Of a stretch of DNA of 64,000 nucleotides, positions 26,461-34,841 are shown in pieces. The notes beneath the pieces were generated by a model. That model was not told the DNA's origin, ran no database searches, and saw only the letters and a list, made by a program, of their open reading frames with translations. How positions within the stretch are numbered: position 1 is the stretch's first letter; every line of letters begins with the position of its first letter. Origin of the DNA: Alphaproteobacteria bacterium (GTDB taxonomy: Bacteria > Pseudomonadota > Alphaproteobacteria > Rs-D84 > CACZYB01). The translations under genes and the position numbers were made by a program. Location of the stretch: contig JAGBBO010000006.1 in NCBI GenBank assembly GCA_017938435.1, positions 72,945 to 136,944 on the forward strand. Reading direction: 5' to 3'.

Positions 26461-27285
26461 TTATTCTATAATTTCTAACAATGAAAATCCCATATATTTG
26501 GGATTTTTTTGTATTTTTTCTATATATTTTTCAAAATCATTATCAACAACTTTTCCGGCAACACTTGAAGCATGGCGAAGGTAAAGTTTACCATCTTTTT
26601 TTATCAAAAATCCAGTATGGGAAATATCAATTTCCGTGCCAGCCTTTTGCTTTAATGAATCATCTTTTATTACTGTCATAAAAATATATGGTTTATCAAT
26701 AAATAATGTAAATTTTGTTATATTATTTTTAAAATCAGACAAAGAGATATAATCAAGAGAAATAGTTTCTATTGGTGCATCAAAATCAATATTATAATTT
26801 TTTTTGAACCAAGATTTTCTATCAAGTTTAATTATCGATTTTGAAGAATTTTTATTTAAAACAGATTTTGAAATTTCATTACTTTTGTTTTGAACAAAGT
26901 GACTGTTGTTTTCAACCCAATCTGGATTTTGAAAATGATTTCTGGTAACAAAGGAAATGATACCATCTTTGTATCTTATTTTATTCATCAAATTTTTGAA
27001 ATAATTATCCCTATAATCACTTGGAGTTCGAAAACTTGCTGTGGAATTTTGAGTATAACTTTGTGCCAACACAGTTTCAACGAATGTTAAGCAATCAAAT
27101 TTATCGAATCTATACAAAGGATCCGCATCAATTCCTTCCCCTTCGCCAAGTGGACCAAGAGCGTAAGGCCTTCCTAAAAATTCATGCGAAACATTCAAAA
27201 TTATATCAGAAAACGAATCTGCAAATGCAGGAAACGAAGCAAATACAACTGAAAAAACTAATGATATAAAAAAATTTTTTCTCAT
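26461..27285 (-). CDS. DUF1460 family protein (NlpC/P60-like amidase fold)
   Basis: A 274-residue exported protein (signal peptide to about AFADS). Family marks: YALGPLGEGEGIDADPLYRF, the nucleophile Cys in FDCLTFVETVLA, and His residues in ISHTGFLI and LRHASS. DUF1460 proteins adopt an NlpC/P60-type cysteine-peptidase fold and are linked to peptidoglycan amidase activity; the precise bond cut is not shown by sequence. It would act in the periplasm. It converges on the outer-membrane protein gene with only two bases between stops. Confidence 0.85.
   Translation of the reverse strand: MRKNFFISLVFSVVFASFPAFADSFSDIILNVSHEFLGRPYALGPLGEGEGIDADPLYRFDKFDCLTFVETVLAQSYTQNSTASFRTPSDYRDNYFKNLMNKIRYKDGIISFVTRNHFQNPDWVENNSHFVQNKSNEISKSVLNKNSSKSIIKLDRKSWFKKNYNIDFDAPIETISLDYISLSDFKNNITKFTLFIDKPYIFMTVIKDDSLKQKAGTEIDISHTGFLIKKDGKLYLRHASSVAGKVVDNDFEKYIEKIQKNPKYMGFSLLEIIE
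26484..26511 (+). terminator. Plus-strand terminator embedded in the 3' end of the DUF1460 gene
   Basis: AAAATCCC (26484-26491), loop, GGGATTTT (26500-26507) and a T run. It serves the outer-membrane protein gene ending at 26458 while lying inside coding sequence of the opposite strand. Confidence 0.75.
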
Positions 27286-27464
27286 TTTATTCCTTTTATG
27301 TCTAAAATTATCGCTATTTTAGGAAATAGTTTGCAAAAAAACAATGGATATTTTTATTTACAAAAAGATTTCGTTCCTAAGAACATTTTTTTCAAAATTT
27401 TTAATGACTTTTTAAGAATAAGAAAGTATCATATATACAATTTTAAAATAAGGATTTCAAAATA

Positions 27465-28616
27465 ATGTCTGAAAATAAACATGTGCTTATGATTACGTCG
27501 TCACTTGAACGCGGTTTTATTGATAAAAATGTAATTGATATTGCTATTACTCTTAAAAACGGTGGATTTGATGTTTCTGTTATTTCTGCTGGTGGAAAGA
27601 TGGTAAAGGAACTTAAAAAAGAAGGTATAAATCACTATCTTTTGCCTGTGAATTCAAATGACTTTTTTGTTGTAAGGAGAAATATCAAAAAAATTACAGA
27701 AATTGTAAAACTAAATGGCATTGATTTAATTCATACATTTACTCCTCATTCTTCGTTTTATGGATTCAAAGTATCAAAAATTACAAAGGTTCCTTATATA
27801 ACTTCGTTCTTGAAAATTTATAACAAGACATTTTGGCCATTCACAAAAAAACGAATCAATTATCTATCAAAGGGTAAACTTGTTGTCGTGCCAAGTGAAT
27901 ATATGGCTTCGTTTGTTCAAGTCACATACAAAGTTCCAAATGATAAAATTGTAATTGTGCCACAGTGGGTCGATACTGATCTTTTTAACTCTCATAATGT
28001 AAGTGCAGAAAGAATTATTTCAACGGCATCAGATTTCAGAATTCCTGAAGATCATTTTATTATCACAACCGTTGGAAAATTAAAGAAATCAAGAGGTCAA
28101 GCTTTGCTTATCTATGCAATGGCAAAACTTCCACCAGAAATAAGAAATAAAATGCGTTGTGTTATTGTTGGTTCGTTTAAAGAACATAAAAGATATAAAT
28201 CTGAACTTGAAAATCTTGCAAGAAAATTAGGTGTGGAAGATATTATACATATTGCTGGGGAAACATCGGATATACCTGCATTTTTGATGCTTAGCGATGT
28301 TTATGTTGCAACAAATATTGAGCCAAAGGCATCAATGGTAACTATGCTTGAGGCAGAAAGTCTGGGGCGTCCAATTATTGCTTCGAATGTTGGTTCAACA
28401 CCTGAATATGTTTTTGATGATACAACATGCAAAATGTTTGATCCAAAAAATGTTGATGAATTAGTTGATGCAATCGTTTGGTCACTTAAAATTACAGAGG
28501 AAGAACGTGCTGAAATTTCACAAAAACTTTCTACAAATGTAAGACTTAATTTTGCAAAAAACACTATACCACAAAAAATTGTAAATATTTACAAATATAC
28601 ACTTGGGCTTAAGTAA
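27465..28616 (+). CDS. Glycosyltransferase family 4 protein
   Basis: A 383-residue GT-B enzyme. The C-terminal donor-binding half has VGKLKKSRGQALLIYA, VIVGSFKEHKRYKSEL and the E-x7-E type motif EPKASMVTMLEAESLGRPI, followed by ASNVGSTPE. No membrane segment. It lies 22 bases before glgA and is probably co-transcribed. It transfers a sugar from a nucleotide donor to an unknown acceptor, plausibly lipopolysaccharide or another envelope glycan. Confidence 0.85.
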   Translation: MSENKHVLMITSSLERGFIDKNVIDIAITLKNGGFDVSVISAGGKMVKELKKEGINHYLLPVNSNDFFVVRRNIKKITEIVKLNGIDLIHTFTPHSSFYGFKVSKITKVPYITSFLKIYNKTFWPFTKKRINYLSKGKLVVVPSEYMASFVQVTYKVPNDKIVIVPQWVDTDLFNSHNVSAERIISTASDFRIPEDHFIITTVGKLKKSRGQALLIYAMAKLPPEIRNKMRCVIVGSFKEHKRYKSELENLARKLGVEDIIHIAGETSDIPAFLMLSDVYVATNIEPKASMVTMLEAESLGRPIIASNVGSTPEYVFDDTTCKMFDPKNVDELVDAIVWSLKITEEERAEISQKLSTNVRLNFAKNTIPQKIVNIYKYTLGLK

Positions 28617-28638
28617 AAAAAATTGAGGGAGAGGGAAA

Positions 28639-30111
28639 ATGAAAACATTATTTGTAACATCAGAATTATTTCCATATAATAAAACTGGTGGACTTGGTGA
28701 TGTGTGTGCATGGTTGCCACGCGCACTTAAAAAGGCTGGAATAGACATAAGATATATTATGCCTGCATTTCCATCGATACTTCAACAATTTACTGAGCTT
28801 ACTCCGGTATATAAATTTGAAAACAAGTTCAAGGCAAAAGAAATAAATATTTACAAGGGGACAATTAAGGGAAATCCTATAAAATTTTATTTGGTAGAAG
28901 TGCCTGAATTTTTCCTTAGGGCGGGAAGTCCATATTCCGATACCTGTGGAAATCCATGGGGTGATAATTACTTAAGATATGCCTGTTTTTCATGGGTGGC
29001 TGCGCAATTTGCAGATGGCAAAATTGATGACTGGACACCTGATGTAATACATGCAAATGATTGGATGACTGGTTTAGTTCCAGTTTATTTAGAGATTTTA
29101 AAACGCAAAAATCCAGATATAAAAACATCATCCGTAATTACAATTCACAACCTTGCTTTCCAAGGGGTTTATCCATTTTCTATTTACGAAGATTTGGATA
29201 TTCCAAATTATATGTTCAACGAAGATGGTTTGGAATTTTATCGTCAGGTTTCTTTCCTTAAAGGTGGAATTTCATTTGCTGATAAGATTACAACCGTAAG
29301 TCCAACTTATGCTTCGGAAATTCAAACAAATGAATTTGGTTGCGGACTTCAGGGAACTTTGGTAAAAAGACGCGATGCCCTAACTGGAATATTGAATGGT
29401 GTTGATTATTCTATTTGGAATCCTGAAACTGATAAAAATATAAAGGAAAATTATAATCAAAACACTGTTGCACAAGGTAAAAAAATCAACAAAGAATACT
29501 TGCAATCAAAACTTGGAATACTTAAAAATTCAAAGGTTCCATTGTTTGGAATTTTAAGTCGTCTTACCGAACAAAAGGGTATTGATATTTTGATTGATTC
29601 AATCCCTGCAATACTTATGAACAATGTTCAACTTGTTATAATGGGAACGGATCAGGGAAATTACCTTCCACGACTTAAAAATATTGCAAGACAATATCCT
29701 GAACAATTTGCAGTTGTTGATTTTGATGAAGATTTTTCACATCAGGTTATTGCCGGTTGTGATGTCCTTATCAATCCAGCAAGGTTTGAACCATGCGGAC
29801 TTACACAAATGTTTGCGATGCGTTATGGAACTATTCCATTTACAAGAAAGACTGGGGGACTTGCAGATTCAATAATTGATGCAAATTTCCAAAATACTAT
29901 TGTAAGTAATACTGCGACTGGATTTTTGTTTGATAACTATTCTGTGCATGATTTTATTTATGGAATTAACCGAATACTTAACACATTTAAAAATGAAAAA
30001 AAGATTTGGGACAGAATTATCAAACAGGCAATGAACCAAAACTTTTCGTGGGACAAGTCGGCTGCGGAATACATTGACTTGTATAACACACAACTTAATT
30101 TAATAAAATAA
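28639..30111 (+). CDS. glgA: Glycogen/starch synthase GlgA
   Basis: A 490-residue GT5 enzyme with the ADP-glucose motif KTGGLGDV near the N terminus (residues 15-22), a HANDWMTGLVP acceptor-site segment, and the C-terminal RFEPCGLTQMFAMRYGT motif. It elongates alpha-1,4-glucan from ADP-glucose in the cytoplasm. GAGGGAGAGGGAAA precedes the ATG. No glgC, glgB, glgP or glgX lies in the window, so either the rest of the pathway is elsewhere or the enzyme serves another glucan. Confidence 0.93.
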   Translation: MKTLFVTSELFPYNKTGGLGDVCAWLPRALKKAGIDIRYIMPAFPSILQQFTELTPVYKFENKFKAKEINIYKGTIKGNPIKFYLVEVPEFFLRAGSPYSDTCGNPWGDNYLRYACFSWVAAQFADGKIDDWTPDVIHANDWMTGLVPVYLEILKRKNPDIKTSSVITIHNLAFQGVYPFSIYEDLDIPNYMFNEDGLEFYRQVSFLKGGISFADKITTVSPTYASEIQTNEFGCGLQGTLVKRRDALTGILNGVDYSIWNPETDKNIKENYNQNTVAQGKKINKEYLQSKLGILKNSKVPLFGILSRLTEQKGIDILIDSIPAILMNNVQLVIMGTDQGNYLPRLKNIARQYPEQFAVVDFDEDFSHQVIAGCDVLINPARFEPCGLTQMFAMRYGTIPFTRKTGGLADSIIDANFQNTIVSNTATGFLFDNYSVHDFIYGINRILNTFKNEKKIWDRIIKQAMNQNFSWDKSAAEYIDLYNTQLNLIK

Positions 30112-30142
30112 AAAATCCCCCTCGATTGAGGGGGTGTTTTTT
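30112..30142 (+). terminator. Terminator after glgA
   Basis: CCCCCTC (30117-30123), loop GATT, GAGGGGG (30128-30134), then TGTTTTTT. It touches the stop of the convergent gene at 30141. Confidence 0.9.
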
Positions 30143-30803
30143 AATCTCTTTCTCCAAATAAATTTCTTCTAATAAAACTTTCTCGTCTTTTATGTTCAAA
30201 ATAAATTTTTGCAAATTTCTCGCTATCAGCAGATCTTAGTAAATATAACAATTCATTTTCTGCTGTATGTCCCCGAAAATAGCTATTAAAAACTTTACTT
30301 ATTGGGAAAGTATGATCATGAGAAGTATAATAGAACATTAGTTCTCTAACAGCCTCTCGTTCATCATCATAATTATCTATAATTGGGTTAATTATTGCAA
30401 GTAAAGAAGGAAGTGAAATTCTACTAATAACTTCTAAGACCCGTTTAGAAAAGTTTTCTAGAAATTCTGCTTCCTTAACAAGTTTTTCTATTTCAGCATT
30501 ATCTGTTTCAAAATCTAATTCTATTTTATTTTTTAAAACTGGTTCAGTATATCTTGGTATAGCTATTTCAGTAGAAAAAACTTTTGGAGTAAAATTTCCC
30601 GTCATATCTTTCAATTTTTGCTGAGCTTTTTGATATCTATCCTGTTTTTCTGTAAAATCCCCAACATCAGAGTAATTATCTTCTATTGTAGAATTTTTAT
30701 AAACATTTCCACCCTCGGTATAGTATCTGCCCATATGCAATCTTCTAGTATCACGAGTATATGCTTTTTTTGGTGTAATTTTTTCCTTTTTTGTTTCGGG
30801 CAT
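30141..30803 (-). CDS. Unrecognised hydrophilic protein
   Basis: A 220-residue soluble protein. ATG at 30803 is preferred because AAGGAG sits six bases before it; the ATG two codons upstream directly abuts that site. The N-terminal 80 residues are basic and likely disordered (RRLHMGRYYTEGGNVYK), the rest helical with a charged C terminus ending FGERD. No family recognised. Convergent with glgA and divergent from lysS. Confidence 0.55.
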   Translation of the reverse strand: MPETKKEKITPKKAYTRDTRRLHMGRYYTEGGNVYKNSTIEDNYSDVGDFTEKQDRYQKAQQKLKDMTGNFTPKVFSTEIAIPRYTEPVLKNKIELDFETDNAEIEKLVKEAEFLENFSKRVLEVISRISLPSLLAIINPIIDNYDDEREAVRELMFYYTSHDHTFPISKVFNSYFRGHTAENELLYLLRSADSEKFAKIYFEHKRRESFIRRNLFGERD

Positions 30804-30902
30804 TTTCATCTCCTTTTTTATTATTCCTATGCCCTCTATTTTAACAAAAAAAAAAAATAGTCAACTAGTTTGTATTATTTAACAGAATTTTCTTTAATTT
30901 TA

Positions 30903-30930
30903 TTGACTGTATCTGATTTTAGGGTATCAT
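30903..30930 (+). promoter_or_regulatory. lysS promoter
   Basis: TTGACT (30903-30908), 16-base spacer, TATCAT (30925-30930). The start codon at 30960 follows AGAGG. Confidence 0.55.
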
Positions 30931-30959
30931 ATTCCTATATTTTAATTTAGAGGTTTAAA

Positions 30960-32564
30960 ATGGTAGATAAAAACGAAAATCAAAAACAAACTTTTCATTG
31001 GGCTGATCAGATTGCTGAAAAGGTTATAAGGGAAAAAGGCGATAAGGAAACCTATACCGTTGCGAGTGGTATTACCCCATCCGGTGTAGTTCACTTTGGT
31101 AATTTCCGTGAAGTTATTACTGTGGATTTGGTGGCAAGGGCTTTGATGCAAAAGGGTAAAAAGGTTCGCTTTATTTATTCTTGGGATGATTATGATACTT
31201 TCAGAAAAGTTCCTGCAAATATGCCAAAGCAAGAGGAATTAAAGGAACTTTTGTTCCAACCTATTGTTGATGTGCCGGATCCATTTGGGGAATATTCTTC
31301 TTATGCTGAACATAATGAAAAAGTTTTTGAGCGTGATTTGCCAAGAGTTGGTATAACCTATGTTGACTTTATTTATCAAAACAAAAAATACCGTGCTGGC
31401 GACTATAACGAAAATATTATTCACATTATGGATAACAAGGACAAGGTTGGCGAAATACTTCAACAATTTAGGACAAGCGAGTTGGAGGAAGATTGGGCAC
31501 CACTTCTTACATACTGTCAACATTGTAATAGGGATAGAATTTCTATCACTGGATATGACAAGGATACAAAAACAATAACATACAAGTGCGAACTTTGTGG
31601 ATTTGAAGGCAAGGAAGATTTGAAAACCTCAAAACGCCTTAAACTTCCTTGGAGAATTGATTGGCCAATGCGTTGGGCATACGAAGGTGTCGATTTTGAA
31701 CCAGGTGGTCGTGATCATTCATCGGCTGGTGGTTCAAGGGATACTGCATCAATCATAATTAAGGAAATCTTTGGTAAAGATGCTCCGGTTTATGCTGCGT
31801 ATGATAATATTGGTATTAAGGGTTTCAATGGAAAGATTTCTTCATCAAAGGGGAATGTTATCACCCTAAAAGAAATTTTGGATGTTTATGAGCCTGAAAT
31901 GGTGCGTTGGATTTTTGCATCATACAAACCAAATGCTGCATTCGATTTGGCATTCGATTTGGATGTCCTTAAAAATTACGAAGATTTCGACAGGATGGAA
32001 AGAACTGTTTATGGATTGGAGCAAGTAAAAGAAGAAAAGAAAGCAAATGCAAAACGAATCTATGAACTTTCTCAACTTAATGCTGATGGCAAGATTCCAG
32101 AAGTTATGCCATTCCAACCAAGTTTCAGACATCTTTGCAACATTTTGCAAATCAATGATTTTGATATTGCTAAGGCTAGAAAATATTATGAATCAGAAAT
32201 TAAAAATGAACGCGATGAAAGAAGATTTAATGAACGTGCTGAACGTGCGGTATTTTGGATTAAAAACCATGCACCAGAGGATTTCAAATTCATTATAAAT
32301 AAGGAAAAGCGTTCTGATGTTGAACTTTCTGATGTGGAAGCAAAATTTGTGGAAGCTCTTCATAATGAACTTTCTGAAAATTGGGATAATTACCAAACTG
32401 ATAAAGAACTTCAAAATAAAATCGGTAATATGGTTTCAGAGTTTGGTTTGACACCGGAGATTTATAAAAAACTTTATCAAATTCTTATCAATCGTGATTT
32501 AGGTCCAAAGTTGGCTGGATTTATAAGAAGTATTGGCAAAGAAAAGATTTTGAATTTACTTTAA
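30960..32564 (+). CDS. lysS: Lysyl-tRNA synthetase, class I
   Basis: A 534-residue class I enzyme, the form used by alphaproteobacteria, spirochaetes and archaea, as opposed to the class II enzyme of most bacteria. The HIGH-like motif is in GVVHFGNFRE, the KMSKS-like motif is KISSSKGN, and a zinc-binding CQHCN...CELCG segment lies between. It charges tRNA-Lys in the cytoplasm. Full length, monocistronic, followed by a terminator. Confidence 0.95.
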   Translation: MVDKNENQKQTFHWADQIAEKVIREKGDKETYTVASGITPSGVVHFGNFREVITVDLVARALMQKGKKVRFIYSWDDYDTFRKVPANMPKQEELKELLFQPIVDVPDPFGEYSSYAEHNEKVFERDLPRVGITYVDFIYQNKKYRAGDYNENIIHIMDNKDKVGEILQQFRTSELEEDWAPLLTYCQHCNRDRISITGYDKDTKTITYKCELCGFEGKEDLKTSKRLKLPWRIDWPMRWAYEGVDFEPGGRDHSSAGGSRDTASIIIKEIFGKDAPVYAAYDNIGIKGFNGKISSSKGNVITLKEILDVYEPEMVRWIFASYKPNAAFDLAFDLDVLKNYEDFDRMERTVYGLEQVKEEKKANAKRIYELSQLNADGKIPEVMPFQPSFRHLCNILQINDFDIAKARKYYESEIKNERDERRFNERAERAVFWIKNHAPEDFKFIINKEKRSDVELSDVEAKFVEALHNELSENWDNYQTDKELQNKIGNMVSEFGLTPEIYKKLYQILINRDLGPKLAGFIRSIGKEKILNLL

Positions 32565-32586
32565 TCACAATTTTTGAATATATTTA

Positions 32587-32614
32587 CCCCCCAGATTTTG
32601 TTTGGGGGGCTTTG
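32587..32614 (+). terminator. Terminator after lysS
   Basis: CCCCCCA (32587-32593) pairs with TGGGGGG (32603-32609); the T run is short (CTTTGATTT). Confidence 0.65.
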
Positions 32615-32618
32615 ATTT

Positions 32619-32655
32619 AAAAAGTCACTATGAAATGCTTTTGGATGACATAGTG
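32619..32655 (-). terminator. Terminator of the cysteine-rich protein operon (minus strand)
   Basis: CACTATG (32626-32632) and CATAGTG (32649-32655) form a perfect 7-bp inverted repeat. On the minus strand it is followed by ACTTTTT. Confidence 0.6.
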
Positions 32656-32672
32656 CAATAATAATATTATTA

Positions 32673-33974
32673 TTATTTTATTCTCGTTATACTATGATTA
32701 AAATAGCAATTATTTCTCCCAGAACCGACTTTTAAAACATTATTATCAAAGTTATATGTATATACTTCGCTAATAGGAATATAATTACCTTTATATTTAA
32801 CATACGGTCCACTATACTGACAAGAGCATTTATTACCACAAGAACAAAGACTACTAAAGCCGAAAAATGAATCAATACCGTTTGTATTTGTTGCGTCACA
32901 ATCTAATAATACTTCTTTTGTCTTAGTATAAATATTAGTTGCGAAGGCATTATACCCATAGATTTTATATTGTTCATATGGGGTACCATCACCAGTTCCA
33001 GTCTCAAACGCATATATATGTTTATCATCAAGTGTAATATAACAATTATTGTTATGTTTAAAGTATCCGCTATTGCAACTCCAACTACAGCCAGAATCTG
33101 AACTCCAACTTGAATTACTTGGTTTTGAACAACTGGTGCAGGTTCCGTTTGTTGACGCAGAGCAATAAGTATGTCCTGAACAAGACATTTTTTTTGATTC
33201 TGTTGTTGTTGACGCATTTCCAGTTGATGATGTAGAACCTGCTTTTGTGCAATAACTTGTCACACTTCTTGTTACCGTTCCACAATTTCCACTCCATGTT
33301 CCATAACTTGTTGAAGAACAAGAACTACAACTACTTGCACTACCAGTGGAATAAGTTCCGGCAGAGCAACTTGTGCAACTTGTATTTCCAGCACTGGATT
33401 TATAAGAACCAGCTGCACAGGCAGAACAAGAACCATTACTATGAGCATAACCAGCCCTACAATGCCAACCACATCCAGATGATGAAGTCCAACTTGAACC
33501 ACTTGGTTTTGAACAGGATATACAGGTTCCATTTGTTGATGCAGAGCAATAAGCATGTCCTGAACAAGACATAGTTTTTGATTCTGTTGTTGTTGACGAA
33601 TTTCCAGTTGATGATGTAGAACCTGCTTTTGTGCAATAACTTGTCACATTTCTTGTTACCGTTCCACAATTTCCACCCCATGCTCCATAACTTGTTGAAG
33701 AACAATAACCGCAACTTGATGCTCCACCAGTGGAATATCTTCCAATCGCACATTTTGTGCAACTTGAGGAACCAGCACTTGATGCATATGTTCCAGCCGC
33801 ACAACTTGTGCAACTTGATGCACCGGCATAGGCATAAGTTCCAGCAGAACACTTATTACAGTTTGTTCCATCACCCCATGTGCCGGCTGGGCAAGCCTCA
33901 CACACATATGTTGTGGCAAGGGCTGGGGTTGGTATAAAAGCTAAACTTACTATTGATAAATTTCTTAATCTCAT
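32673..33974 (-). CDS. Exported cysteine-rich repeat protein (GCC2/GCC3-like)
   Basis: A 433-residue secreted protein: signal peptide cleaved near ALA-TTY (residue 20), then many short C-x2-C-x-A-G-T-Y modules (CSAGTYAYAGASSCTSC and similar), like the ephrin-receptor/GCC2_GCC3 modules of eukaryotic and host-associated bacterial surface proteins. A 128-residue unit is repeated in tandem, with nearly identical DNA at 384-bp spacing (33151 and 33535 are equivalent points). The last 115 residues form a different Tyr/Asn-rich domain with further cysteines. Probably cell-surface and disulfide-bonded. AAGGAGG precedes the ATG; it follows a small exported gene. Confidence 0.75.
   Translation of the reverse strand: MRLRNLSIVSLAFIPTPALATTYVCEACPAGTWGDGTNCNKCSAGTYAYAGASSCTSCAAGTYASSAGSSSCTKCAIGRYSTGGASSCGYCSSTSYGAWGGNCGTVTRNVTSYCTKAGSTSSTGNSSTTTESKTMSCSGHAYCSASTNGTCISCSKPSGSSWTSSSGCGWHCRAGYAHSNGSCSACAAGSYKSSAGNTSCTSCSAGTYSTGSASSCSSCSSTSYGTWSGNCGTVTRSVTSYCTKAGSTSSTGNASTTTESKKMSCSGHTYCSASTNGTCTSCSKPSNSSWSSDSGCSWSCNSGYFKHNNNCYITLDDKHIYAFETGTGDGTPYEQYKIYGYNAFATNIYTKTKEVLLDCDATNTNGIDSFFGFSSLCSCGNKCSCQYSGPYVKYKGNYIPISEVYTYNFDNNVLKVGSGRNNCYFNHSITRIK
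32769..33974 (-). other. Note: repeat-bearing part is Gly/Ser/Cys/Thr-rich and generates long antisense frames
   Basis: Several long open frames on both strands across 32.9-33.9 kb are by-products of the repetitive codons and are not annotated as genes. Confidence 0.5.
33151..33918 (-). repeat. 384-bp in-frame tandem duplication inside the cysteine-rich gene
   Basis: The two copies share long identical runs, for example around GATGATGTAGAACCTGC and CTTGTTACCGTTCCACAA, offset by exactly 384 bases (128 codons). Differences are scattered single bases, so the duplication is fairly recent but not fresh. Outer edges are approximate. Confidence 0.75.
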
Positions 33975-33984
33975 TTTTTCCTCC

Positions 33985-34311
33985 TTAATTCTTTCTATTT
34001 ATTGGGTGTGCTTTGTAGCCCTTTGGACAACTTGGTTTTACTACTGCCCGAGTCCCCTTTGGGCATACAACTTTGCAACGTCTTAAACTTGGATCGTATT
34101 GCATATATTTTGTATCGTCGGCGTGGCAACCACAGGCTGAACCAGATTGGAAATAACCTTCAAATTCGGTTCCACAAACTTTTGTTCCATCGACATAATC
34201 ATTTGGTTTTGGCACACAGTATTTGCTAAGTGCATTAGTGATTTGCTCGGTTGTTGCAGAATGGGCGACGCCACCTGACACCAGCAAGGCAATTAGAAGT
34301 AATTTTTTCAT
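33985..34311 (-). CDS. Small exported cysteine-containing protein
   Basis: A 108-residue protein with a signal peptide cleaved near AHS-ATT (residue 18-20). Paired cysteines (KYCVPKP, KVCGTEFEG, SACGCHAD, RCKVVCPKGT, PSCPKGY) suggest disulfides, as in its downstream partner. GGAGGGAGA precedes the ATG. It lies 10 bases before the cysteine-rich repeat gene and is probably co-transcribed. No family recognised. Confidence 0.65.
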   Translation of the reverse strand: MKKLLLIALLVSGGVAHSATTEQITNALSKYCVPKPNDYVDGTKVCGTEFEGYFQSGSACGCHADDTKYMQYDPSLRRCKVVCPKGTRAVVKPSCPKGYKAHPINRKN

Positions 34312-34608
34312 TCTCCCTCCATAATTTTGTTCTTTGGTTTTTGTTGACTTTGCTTTTTCCCTTTACCTTTGCCTCCTTTTAAAGAGGGAGGGCGGAAAAA
34401 CTACGAAAATCCGCCCATGGTAGGACGAAGTATAAATATGGAAACTTCGCCCATAAGGGGGGTAAGTCGCTATGAGAAGCTTACCCACAAAGTGGAATGT
34501 TAAACCAATTAAAAACACTCCTTACATTTTGCCCCAAAACGCATACGCGAAATTGTTGCAAAAGTGCAACGCTAAATGCGGGGAGTTAGTAAATCATAAA
34601 ACAGAATG

Positions 34609-34637
34609 ATCTCCTTGATCTTTAAGGAGATATTTTT
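34609..34637 (+). terminator. Terminator-like hairpin in the structured region
   Basis: ATCTCCTT (34609-34616) and AAGGAGAT (34624-34631) followed by ATTTTT on the plus strand. Confidence 0.5.
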
Positions 34638-34771
34638 CATTGTTATAGTCCCCTCTGAACATTCATCAAGGACTCCCCACTTTTTCAAGTAGGCAATCAG
34701 ACATAATATAGCTTTATATTATGTTCCGCTGTTTTCAAGGACTTACTACGGTCCCGTATCACTTAGGTGAC

Positions 34772-34799
34772 ACAGTTATATATTAACAGTTATATATTA
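34772..34799. repeat. Perfect 14-bp tandem repeat
   Basis: ACAGTTATATATTA occurs twice head to tail (34772-34785 and 34786-34799). On the minus strand the repeat provides TATAAC and TAATAT promoter-like hexamers just ahead of the structured region, so it could be part of a promoter for the minus-strand genes. Confidence 0.6.
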
Positions 34800-34841
34800 T
34801 AAAAACAAGATTTTTTATTTAATAAAATTTTTTTGATAAAA

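Larger units (their letters stand above)
34312..34841. other. 530-bp non-coding region with a series of strong hairpins
   Basis: The stretch between murF (ends 34842) and the small exported gene (starts 34311) has no convincing gene and is more GC-rich than nearby spacers. Perfect or near-perfect stems: 34390-34416 (GGGCGGA/TCCGCCC), 34417-34454 (CGAAGT/ACTTCG with ATGG/CCAT flanks), 34460-34486 (GGGTAAG/CTTACCC), 34532-34583 (CCCC, GCAT, GTTGCA nested), 34609-34631 (ATCTCCTT/AAGGAGAT) and 34701-34724 (ACATAATATA/TATATTATGT). It could be one or two small RNAs on the plus strand ending at 34637, or a long 5' leader of the minus-strand exported genes. I could not match it to tmRNA, RNase P or 6S RNA. 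A possible 22-codon minus-strand frame with AGAGGGG upstream lies at about 34570-34640. Confidence 0.5.

Noticed and set aside
32657-32684. Simple ATT-type repeat as a phase-variable tract
   Set aside because: It lies downstream of or at the very end of the gene and is short and imperfect, so it is unlikely to switch expression.
33245-33937. Several long frames on both strands in the cysteine-rich gene
   Set aside because: They arise from the repetitive codons; only the frame with signal peptide, ribosome site and cysteine modules is credible.
34312-34841. tmRNA, RNase P RNA or 6S RNA
   Set aside because: No tag-peptide codons, TTCGA T-loop, GAGGAAAGTC or ACAGAA...GGCTTA blocks were found in suitable positions; identity left open.
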